Below are positions 57,060-64,000 of a DNA stretch of 64,000 nucleotides, in pieces. The notes under the pieces were generated by a model. That model was not told where the DNA came from. It saw only the letters and a program-made list of their open reading frames with translations, and searched no databases. Source of the DNA: Massilia sp. IC2-278 (GTDB taxonomy: Bacteria; Pseudomonadota; Gammaproteobacteria; Burkholderiales; Burkholderiaceae_D); NCBI RefSeq assembly GCF_020708045.1, contig NZ_JAJFES010000010.1, positions 1-64,000 on the forward strand, written 5' to 3'. The translations under genes and the position numbers were made by a program. The first letter of the stretch is position 1. Every line of letters begins with the position of its first letter.

Positions 57060-58799
57060 TTACAGGTCCTCCGAGCCGAGCAGCATTTCAGACAGGCCCT
57101 TGCCCGCCTTGACCATCGGCCAGACGTTCTCGCTCTGGTCGGTGATGAAGTTCATAAACACGAGGCGGTCCTTCATGTTGAAGGCGTCCACCAGCGCGCC
57201 CTCGACGTCGCCCGGCTTCTCGATGCGCATGCCGACGTGGCCGTAAGCCTCGGCCAGCTTCTCGAAGTCCGGTAAAGAGTCCATGTAGGACTCGGAATAG
57301 CGCGATCCGTAGTCGATCTGCTGCCACTGGCGCACCATGCCGAGGAAGCGGTTGTTCAAGAGGATGATCTTTGGCGTCAGGTGGTATTGCTTGCAGGTGG
57401 CGAGCTCCTGGATGCACATCTGGATCGAGCCTTCGCCGGTGACGCAGGCGACCGTCGCATCCGGGTTCGCCATCTGCACGCCCATGGCGTACGGCAGACC
57501 CACGCCCATCGTGCCCAGGCCGCCGGAATTGATCCAGCGGCGCGGCTTGTCGAAGGGGTAGTACTGGGCGGCCCACATCTGGTGCTGGCCGACGTCGGAG
57601 GTGATGAAGGCGTCGCCTTTCGTGACCTTCCAGAGTTTTTCGACCACCGACTGCGGCTTGATGACGAGGCTGGAATCCTCGTACTTCAGGCAGTCGCGGC
57701 CGCGCCATTCGTCGACCTGCTTCCACCAGTTGCGCAGCGCGTCCGGGTTGGCGCGTACACCGGCGGTATCGAGCTGGGCCAGGAACTCGGTCAGCACGTC
57801 CTTCACGTTGCCGACGATCGGGATATCGACCTTCACCCGCTTCGAGATCGACGACGGGTCGATGTCGATGTGGATGATCTTGCGCGGATGGCTGGCGAAG
57901 TGCTTCGGGTTGCCGATCACGCGGTCGTCGAAACGGGCGCCGATGGCGATCAACACGTCGCAGTGCTGCATCGCCATGTTGGCTTCGTAGGTGCCGTGCA
58001 TGCCGGGCATGCCGACGAAATGTTCGCTGCTCGAGCGCGAGCCGCCCAGGCCCATCAGGGTGTTGGTGACCGGCGCGCCGAGCTTGTCGACCAGGCGGTT
58101 CAGTTCGGGCGAGGCATTCGCCAGGATCACGCCGCCGCCCGCATAGATCATCGGGCGCTCGGCCTGCTGCAGCAGCTGCACGGCCTTGCGGATCTGGCCG
58201 GCATGGCCCTTGTCGACCGGCTTGTACGAGCGCATCTCGATTTCGCGCGGGTAGTCGTAGGCGCACTTGTGCATCGAGATGTCCTTCGGGATATCGACCA
58301 GCACGGGACCGGGACGGCCGGTGCGGGCGATGAAGAAGGCTTTCTTGATGGTGGTGGCCAGTTCGCGCACGTCCTTGACCAGGAAGTTGTGCTTGACCAC
58401 GGGGCGGGTGATGCCGACGGTGTCGCATTCCTGGAAGGCGTCCTGGCCGATCGCGTGGCTCGGCACCTGGCCGGAAATCACGACCATCGGGACCGAATCC
58501 ATGTAGGCGGTGGACAGGCCGGTGACGGCATTCGTCACGCCCGGACCGGAAGTGACGATGGCGACGCCGACGGTGTTGGAGCTGCGCGAATAGGCGTCGG
58601 CCGCGTGCACGGCTGCCTGCTCGTGGCGGACCAGGACGTGCTGGAACTTGTCCTGGTTGAAGATGGCGTCGTAGATATAGAGGACTGCGCCGCCGGGGTA
58701 ACCGAAGACATGCTTGACGCCCTCCTCGGCCAGACATCGGACGACGATTTCAGCGCCGGTGATCTGGGCAGATCCCTGGCCTGATGCTTCGTTATTCAT
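57060..58799 (-). CDS. ilvB: acetolactate synthase catalytic subunit
   Basis: 579 residues, TPP-, FAD- and Mg-dependent; first common step of branched-chain amino acid synthesis. The TPP Glu is in VFGYPGGAVLYIYD...RHEQAAVHAADAY; the Mg-TPP motif is GEGSIQMCIQELATCKQYHL ending in NN. The long form with an N-terminal extension (NNEASGQGSAQITG). AAAGGA precedes the ATG. First gene of ilvBH(C), preceded by a long leader. Confidence 0.98.
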   Translation of the reverse strand: MNNEASGQGSAQITGAEIVVRCLAEEGVKHVFGYPGGAVLYIYDAIFNQDKFQHVLVRHEQAAVHAADAYSRSSNTVGVAIVTSGPGVTNAVTGLSTAYMDSVPMVVISGQVPSHAIGQDAFQECDTVGITRPVVKHNFLVKDVRELATTIKKAFFIARTGRPGPVLVDIPKDISMHKCAYDYPREIEMRSYKPVDKGHAGQIRKAVQLLQQAERPMIYAGGGVILANASPELNRLVDKLGAPVTNTLMGLGGSRSSSEHFVGMPGMHGTYEANMAMQHCDVLIAIGARFDDRVIGNPKHFASHPRKIIHIDIDPSSISKRVKVDIPIVGNVKDVLTEFLAQLDTAGVRANPDALRNWWKQVDEWRGRDCLKYEDSSLVIKPQSVVEKLWKVTKGDAFITSDVGQHQMWAAQYYPFDKPRRWINSGGLGTMGVGLPYAMGVQMANPDATVACVTGEGSIQMCIQELATCKQYHLTPKIILLNNRFLGMVRQWQQIDYGSRYSESYMDSLPDFEKLAEAYGHVGMRIEKPGDVEGALVDAFNMKDRLVFMNFITDQSENVWPMVKAGKGLSEMLLGSEDL

Positions 58800-59180
58800 G
58801 AATCGTTCCTTTCAAGACCCATAGGGAGATTGATCGGATGCTCGTTCCTAACGAAATACGGTTTGCCCCACAGCGCTCCAGCTTCCCTTCTTTCTGCGCG
58901 CACGGCGTTCGATCCGGGTATCGGCAGATACCGTTCACAACGACGCAAAACGCAACTCGTTTGGCTGAGTGTCTGTAGCGGCTCGACGCATCTCTCGCGC
59001 TTGTGGCGCGGGTTGGAGCAAACTGCCTACAAATGAAAGCGTGTCAAACAGTCCGACGTTGTGTGCCGGAAGGGATGACGGTGAAGCTTCGGGGGTGCAA
59101 AGCGTAAGGAACACCTTACTGCGTTGCACCATTTTGGTCAAGATAAAAAGAAAGAAACAATTTGCCGAGTAGAGGATGTG
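58800..59180 (-). promoter_or_regulatory. long leader of ilvB with a strong hairpin
   Basis: About 380 bp lie between the ilvB start and the nearest upstream repeat, with no convincing gene. On the minus strand a hairpin at 59094-59130 pairs GGTGCAA with TTGCACC and GTAAGG with CCTTAC across a four-base loop. An ORF of up to 68 codons (59141-58935) begins at the hairpin but is not rich in Ile, Leu or Val as a classical leader peptide would be. The leader could contain an attenuator or RNA motif; not identified. Confidence 0.4.
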
Positions 59181-59240
59181 CTCGGTTGTGGGATTGGGTG
59201 CACTGGGATGGTGCGCTGCGGGGTGGGCGGGCGTCTGGAA

Positions 59241-59266
59241 TGGTGGGTTCGAGAACCCACCCTACG
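59241..59266 (-). repeat. palindrome, GGGTTC stem
   Basis: GGTGGGTTCGAGAACCCACC followed by CTACG. Same stem as at 28892 and 59402, opposite orientation to the latter. Confidence 0.8.
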
Positions 59267-59298
59267 AGCGAGTTTGCCAAGGTGCGCGCAATGAGACA

Positions 59299-59382
59299 GC
59301 GTGGACACGGGTGCCTCGCGCGGCCCGGTCCACCCTACGCCCCCCGCCGTTGTAGGGTGGACACCTGTGTCCACGCGGTACA
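59299..59382. repeat. inverted pair of palindromes, long and short form
   Basis: GCGTGGACACGGGTGCCTCG with CGCGGCCCGGTCCACCCTAC (59299-59339, long form) faces GTAGGGTGGACACCTGTGTC with CACGCGGTAC (59352-59381, short form). In the long form the outer stem GTGGAC/GTCCAC has changed on both sides relative to the GTGGGC/GCCCAC copies. Confidence 0.82.
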
Positions 59383-59401
59383 AGCCCAATATAGTCGAGC
59401 A

Positions 59402-59426
59402 CGTAGGGTGGGTTCTCGAACCCACC
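59402..59426 (+). repeat. palindrome, GGGTTC stem
   Basis: CGTAGGGTGGGTTCTCGAAC followed by CCACC, 16 bp after the permease gene stop (minus strand). It is the fourth element within 190 bp; together with those at 59241 and 59299-59382 it forms a small cluster. Confidence 0.8.
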
Positions 59427-59442
59427 ATATGTAAAGCTCAAT

Positions 59443-60333
59443 CTACCGCTGCATCCCCCACCGCCGCACCGTCACCCGCTCCAGCGTCTGGAACACCACC
59501 TGCTCCACCGCCAGCCCGATGATGATCACCGCCGCCAGCCCCGCAAACACCTTGTCCGTAAACAGTTCATTGCGGCTCTGGAAAATGAACCACCCCAACC
59601 CGCCCTGCCCCGAAGTCGTGCCGAACACCAGCTCCGCCGCAATCAGCGTGCGCCACGCAAACGCCCACCCAATCTTCAACCCCGACAAAATCGCCGGCAG
59701 CGCCGCCGGAATCAAAATCTGCAGCACCAGCCGCAACCCACCCAGCCCATAGTTACGCCCCGCCATGCGCAGCGTTTCCGGCACCGCGCGAAAACCCGCG
59801 CAGGCATTCAAGGTCAGCGGCCACATCACCGAATGCATCAGCACCATGATCAGCGAACCCTTGCCCAGCCCGAACCACAGCAGCGCCAACGGCAAGAGCG
59901 CAATCGCCGGCAGCGGATTGAACATCGAGGTCAGCGTCTCAATCAGCTCGCGCCCCACGCGGTTCGACACCGCCAGCCAGGTCAGCAAAAAGGCGCCGGC
60001 AATACCCATCACATACCCTTGCGCCAGCACCGCGAACGACACGCCCACATAGCCGAACAGTTCTCCGCTCACGATGCCGTCGACCAGCGCCCTGCCCGTG
60101 GCCAGCGCCGTCGGCAGCAGCAGATCGTTGTCGTACCAGCGCGCTAGCGCTTCCCAGATCACGGCCAGCACCAGCAACAGCGCCGCCTTGCGCAGCCAGG
60201 CCAGCTCGCCAAAGACAGACCGATGGGCAGGCGCGGGGTGGGCGGACGGCCCGAGCGGCGCACCACCCAGGCTGGGCAGCGGCAAGGCCAGTTCGTATTC
60301 GGGACGGATCGGCGGTTCGCGGAATGCGCTCAT
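59443..60333 (-). CDS. ABC transporter permease, taurine/sulfonate type
   Basis: 296 residues, BPD_transp_1 fold with six or so transmembrane helices after a 50-residue soluble N terminus. The EAA loop is seen as MAGRNYGLGGLRLVLQILIP. Similar to SsuC/TauC. The start overlaps the ATPase stop by four bases. Last gene of a four-gene group (dioxygenase, binding protein, ATPase, permease) on the minus strand. Confidence 0.9.
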   Translation of the reverse strand: MSAFREPPIRPEYELALPLPSLGGAPLGPSAHPAPAHRSVFGELAWLRKAALLLVLAVIWEALARWYDNDLLLPTALATGRALVDGIVSGELFGYVGVSFAVLAQGYVMGIAGAFLLTWLAVSNRVGRELIETLTSMFNPLPAIALLPLALLWFGLGKGSLIMVLMHSVMWPLTLNACAGFRAVPETLRMAGRNYGLGGLRLVLQILIPAALPAILSGLKIGWAFAWRTLIAAELVFGTTSGQGGLGWFIFQSRNELFTDKVFAGLAAVIIIGLAVEQVVFQTLERVTVRRWGMQR

Positions 60334-61157
60334 GGGTGTGCGTAGGCGGGAGTGGAAACGGTGGATGGGGAAGCAGCATCGCCGAACAGCAGCCGGTGAA
60401 TCCGTTCGTTCGCCGTCTGGAATTCAACGCTGCCGGCACTGCCAAGGTCGAACTGGTGGCTGTTGAGTTCCGCACGCACGCGGCCCGGGTGTGGACTCAG
60501 CAAGAGGATGCGGTTCCCTACCACCAGCGCTTCTTCGATCGAGTGGGTCACGAACAGCATCGTGAAGCCGATCTCTTCCCACAGCGCCTGCAACTCTTCC
60601 TGCATCTTGCGGCGCGTGAGTGCGTCGAGCGCGGCGAAGGGTTCGTCCATCAGCAGGATTTCCGGCTGCATGGCCAATGCACGGGCAATCGCCACCCGCG
60701 CCTTCATGCCGCCCGACAGCGTGTGCGGATAAGCGTCGGCAAAGCGCGCCAGCCCGACCTTGCCCAGCCAGTGGCGGGCGCGTTCGCGGGCCTCCGGCTT
60801 CTTCATGCCGCCGGCCAGCGGCGGAAACATCACGTTTGCTTCCACCGTCTTCCACGGCGGCAGCTGGTCGAATTCCTGGAACACGACGATGCGGTCCGGC
60901 CCCGGCGCCGTGATGGGTTTCCCACCCAGGCGCAAACTGCCCGCGCGCGGTGCGATGAAACCGCCCACCGCCTTCAGCAAGGTCGACTTGCCGCAGCCCG
61001 AAGGCCCGAGCAAGACAAAACGGTCGCCGCGGTGCACGTCGAAACTCACGTCCTCGGTAGCGCGCACGGTGCCGTGCTCGCCGGCGTACTCGATCGTCAC
61101 GTGCTCGGCGCGCAGCAGCGGGCCTTGCGGGACAACTTGCAGGGTGGGCAGGTTCAC
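60330..61157 (-). CDS. ABC transporter ATPase, taurine/sulfonate type
   Basis: 275 residues. Walker A GPSGCGKSTLLKA, signature LSGGMKARVAIARAL, Walker B ILLMDEPFAALDAL and the switch His in FVTHSIEEAL. SsuB/TauB-like. It lies one base after the binding protein gene. The C-terminal extension of ~40 residues is not conserved. Confidence 0.94.
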   Translation of the reverse strand: MNLPTLQVVPQGPLLRAEHVTIEYAGEHGTVRATEDVSFDVHRGDRFVLLGPSGCGKSTLLKAVGGFIAPRAGSLRLGGKPITAPGPDRIVVFQEFDQLPPWKTVEANVMFPPLAGGMKKPEARERARHWLGKVGLARFADAYPHTLSGGMKARVAIARALAMQPEILLMDEPFAALDALTRRKMQEELQALWEEIGFTMLFVTHSIEEALVVGNRILLLSPHPGRVRAELNSHQFDLGSAGSVEFQTANERIHRLLFGDAASPSTVSTPAYAHP

Positions 61158-61158
61158 G

Positions 61159-62163
61159 TCAGCTCCCCTTGTCCAGGGCCGGATGCGTGAAGAAGTAATC
61201 GCGCCAGCTTTCCGGCTTCTTGCGGATCGCTCCCACCTGGTGCAGGAACTGCGCCAAGCCCAACGTGTTCTGCGGCGCCACGCTGAACTGCACCTTCGGG
61301 TTCTTGATCACTTTCACCAGCAGGGCACGGTCGATGCTGTTCTTGTTCACCCGCAGGTAGGCATCGGCCGCAGCTTCGGGGTTGGTCGACGCCAGCTGGG
61401 CCGCTTCCACCAGCGCATCGAGGAAGGCGCGGTAGGTCTTCGGGTTCTCCTTCACCCATTTCTCGGTGGCGTACAGCACCGTGGCCGAGCTCGGCCCGCC
61501 GAGCACCTGGTAGGAATCGAGCACGATCTTCGCGTTCGGATTACCGGCCAGCTCCTGCTCTTGGAAAGGCGGATTCGCGAAGTGGGCGTTGATCTCGGTC
61601 TTGCCCGCAATGACGGCGGCGGTGGCGTCCGGGTGTGGCAAGGCCTGGGTCAGCGGATCGAGCTTGCGGAACTGGGCTTCGCCCCACTGCTTGGCCGCCG
61701 CCATCTGCAGGATGCGCGCCTGCACCGACACCGTCACCGCCGGCAGCGCGATGCGGTCTTTCGGTCCGAAGTCGGCAATCGACTTCACGGCCGGGTTGGT
61801 ACTGATCAGGTAATACGGAAAACTGCCGAGCGAGGCCACGGCGCGCACGTTCTGTTTACCTGCCGTGCGGTCCCAGACCGTGAGCAGCGGGCCGAGCCCG
61901 GCGCCGACTACGTCGACCGAGTTCGACAACAGCGCATCGTTAGTGGCGGCGCCGCCGGACAGCTTGATCCAGTCGACGTCGATGTCGACGCCCTGCCTCT
62001 TGCCGTGTTTTTCGATCAGCTTCTGGTCCTGCGCCACGTTCAGCAGCAGGTAGACTACGCCGAACTGCTCGGCGATGCGGATCTTGCCTTCGGCATGGGC
62101 CGATGCGGACGCGACCAGGGACAGGGCTGCCAGCAAGGCAGCGGCTTTCGACAACTTGAACAT
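61159..62163 (-). CDS. ABC transporter substrate-binding protein, NMT1/SsuA-like
   Basis: 334 residues with signal peptide (FKLSKAAALLAALSLVASAS). Periplasmic type II binding fold of the NMT1/THI5-like group (SVDVVGAGLGPLLTVWDR, VKENPKTYRAFLDALVEAAQ). Homologues take aliphatic sulfonates, taurine or nitrate. Because of the dioxygenase gene upstream a sulfonate-like or other small organic acid ligand is likely, not certain. Confidence 0.9.
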   Translation of the reverse strand: MFKLSKAAALLAALSLVASASAHAEGKIRIAEQFGVVYLLLNVAQDQKLIEKHGKRQGVDIDVDWIKLSGGAATNDALLSNSVDVVGAGLGPLLTVWDRTAGKQNVRAVASLGSFPYYLISTNPAVKSIADFGPKDRIALPAVTVSVQARILQMAAAKQWGEAQFRKLDPLTQALPHPDATAAVIAGKTEINAHFANPPFQEQELAGNPNAKIVLDSYQVLGGPSSATVLYATEKWVKENPKTYRAFLDALVEAAQLASTNPEAAADAYLRVNKNSIDRALLVKVIKNPKVQFSVAPQNTLGLAQFLHQVGAIRKKPESWRDYFFTHPALDKGS

Positions 62164-62175
62164 GGATTCTCCTGG

Positions 62176-63051
62176 TCAGAACGGGACGTCGCCCGCGATG
62201 GTCGTGCGGTACAGCTTGCGGCGCTGGTCGGGCGGGCAGCCGGCGGCCAGGTGCATCAGCGAGCGGTTATCCCAGAACACCATGTCGCCGGCTTTCCACT
62301 GGTGGCGGTAGATGAATTCGGGCCGGGTGCTGTGCTCGAACAGGGCGTCGAGCAGCGCGCGGCTGCGCTCTTCGGGAATACCGACGATGCGCGTGGTGAA
62401 ATGCTCGCTGACGAACAGTGCGCGGCGGCCGGTTTCCGGATGCGTGCGCACCACCGGGTGGCGCACCGGCACCACTTCGTCGATCTGGGCTTGCGTCAGC
62501 TTCGGCCGCCACGGGTTCAGCTTGCGCAGGTCTTCGTAGCGCGCCAGGTAGCTGTGCTCGGCCTGGGCATGCTCGACTTCGCGTTTGAGCCAGCCAGGCA
62601 GCGTGTCCCAGGCCAGGTGCTGGTTGGCGAACAGGGTGTCGCCGCCATCCGCCGGCAGTTCCTGCGCGTGCAGCATCGAGCCCAGGCTGGGCGTGGCTTT
62701 ATAAGAGAGATCCGAATGCCACAGGTGGCCGGCGTCGCCCAGGCCGATCGGCTCGCCGTTTTCACGGATGTTCGAGATGACCAGCACTTCCGGGTGGCCG
62801 GCCAGCTGGAACTGGCGCAGCACGTGGATCTGCAGCTCGCCGAAGCGGCGGCTGAAGTCGACCTGCTGGGCCGGCGTGATGGCGGTATCGCGGAACACCA
62901 GCACGTGGTGGTCGAGGTGGGCGCGGTGCACGCGCGCCAGGTCGGCGGTGCCGATGGGGCGGGAGAGGTCGAGGCCGAGGACTTCGGCGCCGAGCGGGGC
63001 GTTCAGGGGCCGGATGTCGAAGTCCTGGCGCTGGGTAGTGTCGAGTGGCAT
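62176..63051 (-). CDS. TauD/TfdA family 2-oxoglutarate-dependent dioxygenase
   Basis: 291 residues from the ATG at 63051; a TTG three codons upstream is possible. The Fe(II) site is visible: His-x-Asp in HLWHSDLSYK and the distal His in WDNRSLMHLAAG, with the oxoglutarate Arg in QRRKLYRTTI. Members oxidise taurine, sulfonates or aryloxy acids, releasing sulfite or a phenol. First gene of the cluster, 12 bp before the binding protein gene. Likely a sulfur-scavenging operon, but the substrate is not proven. Confidence 0.92.
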   Translation of the reverse strand: MPLDTTQRQDFDIRPLNAPLGAEVLGLDLSRPIGTADLARVHRAHLDHHVLVFRDTAITPAQQVDFSRRFGELQIHVLRQFQLAGHPEVLVISNIRENGEPIGLGDAGHLWHSDLSYKATPSLGSMLHAQELPADGGDTLFANQHLAWDTLPGWLKREVEHAQAEHSYLARYEDLRKLNPWRPKLTQAQIDEVVPVRHPVVRTHPETGRRALFVSEHFTTRIVGIPEERSRALLDALFEHSTRPEFIYRHQWKAGDMVFWDNRSLMHLAAGCPPDQRRKLYRTTIAGDVPF

Positions 63052-63275
63052 GGCAGTCAAGATGAATAATCGTTCAACTCAGCTTAGCCACGCCCCCTTG
63101 GCGCGACAACGAATCATTTCGACTATCGTCATGCAGTTTTTGACAAGACAGCCACGCCCCCTGAAAAGGCCGGACTGAGCAATTCCGGTGCATAGCCGGT
63201 GGTTTTTTGCTAGGATTCGACAGTTTTCCATAAAGCACAGGCCAAGTACCTGCGCGCATCACCCCCTTTCATCGC

Positions 63276-63845
63276 ATGGCGACAGACAAAGAACTCAACG
63301 ACTTCCTCGAGAATGTCGAACGGCGCGCTTTCAAGCAAGCCGTGTACGCCGTGCGCAAGGACGAGGCCGCGCTCGACATCGTGCAGGACGCGATGATCAA
63401 GCTCGCCGAAAAATACGGCGACAAGCCGCCCGCCGAACTGCCGATGCTGTTCCAGCGCATCCTGCAGAACACCATCCTCGATTACTTCCGCCGCGAAAAG
63501 GTGCGCAACACCTGGGTCAGCCTCTTCTCGGGCTTCGGCCGCAAGGATGAGGGCGATGAGGACTTTGATATACTCAACGCGTACGAGGCGGAAGAAGGGT
63601 CGGCCGCGGCCGAGTCGAGCATGGACCAGGTCGAGCGGGCACAAACCTTGCGCCTGATCGAAGCGGAAATACAAAAGCTCCCAACGCGTCAACGCGAAGC
63701 CTTCCTTATGCGTTACTGGCAGGATATGGACGTGGCCGAAACGGCCTTAGCGATGGGCTGTTCCGAGGGCAGCGTCAAAACGCACTGCTCGCGCGCGACA
63801 CATGCGCTTGCCGATGCCCTGCGGGCCAAGGGAATTAAACTATGA
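63276..63845 (+). CDS. RNA polymerase sigma factor (ECF-like)
   Basis: 189 residues. Sigma region 2 (VRKDEAALDIVQDAMIKLAE, then MLFQRILQNTILDYFRREK) and region 4 (LIEAEIQKLPTRQREAFLMR followed by YWQDMDVAETALAMGCSEGS and VKTHCSRA) are complete, joined by an acidic linker. Belongs to a group common in Burkholderiales that is followed by DUF3619 and DUF3106 genes. The stop overlaps the next start (ATGA). In line with that group the downstream gene may encode a regulator of it; inference. Confidence 0.92.
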   Translation: MATDKELNDFLENVERRAFKQAVYAVRKDEAALDIVQDAMIKLAEKYGDKPPAELPMLFQRILQNTILDYFRREKVRNTWVSLFSGFGRKDEGDEDFDILNAYEAEEGSAAAESSMDQVERAQTLRLIEAEIQKLPTRQREAFLMRYWQDMDVAETALAMGCSEGSVKTHCSRATHALADALRAKGIKL

Positions 63846-64000
63846 ATACCGACGACATCAACCTGGCGTACAAGCTGCGCCACGCCTTGAACGAGAATCT
63901 CGACGCGCTGCCGGCTTCCACCACCGAGCGCCTGGCCGCCGCACGCGCGCTGGCGCTGTCGCGCAAGAAGCCGGACGCTGCAAGCACCGCGCCATTCGCG
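63842..64000 (+). CDS. DUF3619-like protein, 3' end outside window
   Basis: The first 53 codons are present: MNTDDINLAYKLRHALNENL, then DALPASTTERLAAARALALS and RKKPDA. This start is typical of DUF3619 proteins, small membrane proteins coupled to the sigma factor gene upstream in many betaproteobacteria. Four-base overlap with it. Possibly an anti-sigma-like partner; not proven. Confidence 0.75.
   Translation, partial: MNTDDINLAYKLRHALNENLDALPASTTERLAAARALALSRKKPDAASTAPFA

Overview
The window is a high-GC chromosomal segment from a betaproteobacterium, most likely Oxalobacteraceae (Massilia/Telluria/Duganella-like). This is inferred from the gene neighbourhood (tpiA-secG-tRNA-Leu-nuoA..N-DUF2818 on one strand, rpsO-pnp, ilvBHC followed by pssA, sigma factor plus DUF3619), from phasin and M16 gene types, and from many short GTAGGGTGG-type palindromic repeats between genes. 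No phage, plasmid, insertion sequence, CRISPR array or rRNA operon is seen.

Layout. 1-5650 (+): the 3' part of a trypsin-like protease gene coupled to an FHA membrane protein, a LytS/LytTR-type two-component pair and an acyltransferase-3 membrane protein. 5656-9270 (mostly -): phasin, NADPH-dependent FMN reductase, MFS transporter with an in-frame downstream ORF, and an SMR transporter behind what looks like a guanidine-II (mini-ykkC) riboswitch. 9358-26894 (-): complex I genes nuoA to nuoN, then DUF2818, a NUDIX hydrolase, a HExxH-like secreted protein, ispD and ispF, closely spaced throughout. 27069-29923 (-): tRNA-Leu(GAG), secG, tpiA and a quinone oxidoreductase. 30189-40344: SGNH hydrolase, ASCH protein, Sel1 protein, GIN-domain protein, an M16 peptidase pair, a BCCT transporter, an alpha/beta hydrolase and a 28-bp tandem hairpin array. 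40345-46274 (-): a six-gene stressosome operon (RsbR-RsbS-RsbT-RsbT/X fusion-RsbT-like/histidine kinase fusion-hybrid kinase). 46446-55000: DUF1444-like protein, pnp, rpsO, a BamE-like lipoprotein, an esterase lipoprotein, a TonB-like protein, pssA and a SIMPL protein. 55375-58799 (-): ilvB-ilvH-ilvC with a long leader. 59443-63051 (-): a taurine/sulfonate-type ABC transporter with a TauD-family dioxygenase. 63276-64000 (+): an RNA polymerase sigma factor and the start of a DUF3619 gene.

The most interesting parts are the stressosome operon, which has no sigma factor or DNA-binding output in it and includes a kinase whose RsbT-like domain has lost its ATP-binding motifs; the family of intergenic palindromes whose stems vary in a compensatory way and which usually come as inverted pairs; the 28-bp array of hairpins; a 36-bp repeat expansion inside the ATP lid of a LytS-type kinase; and the guanidine-II-like riboswitch with an adjoining Shine-Dalgarno hairpin. 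Everything here rests on reading the sequence; no similarity search was run.
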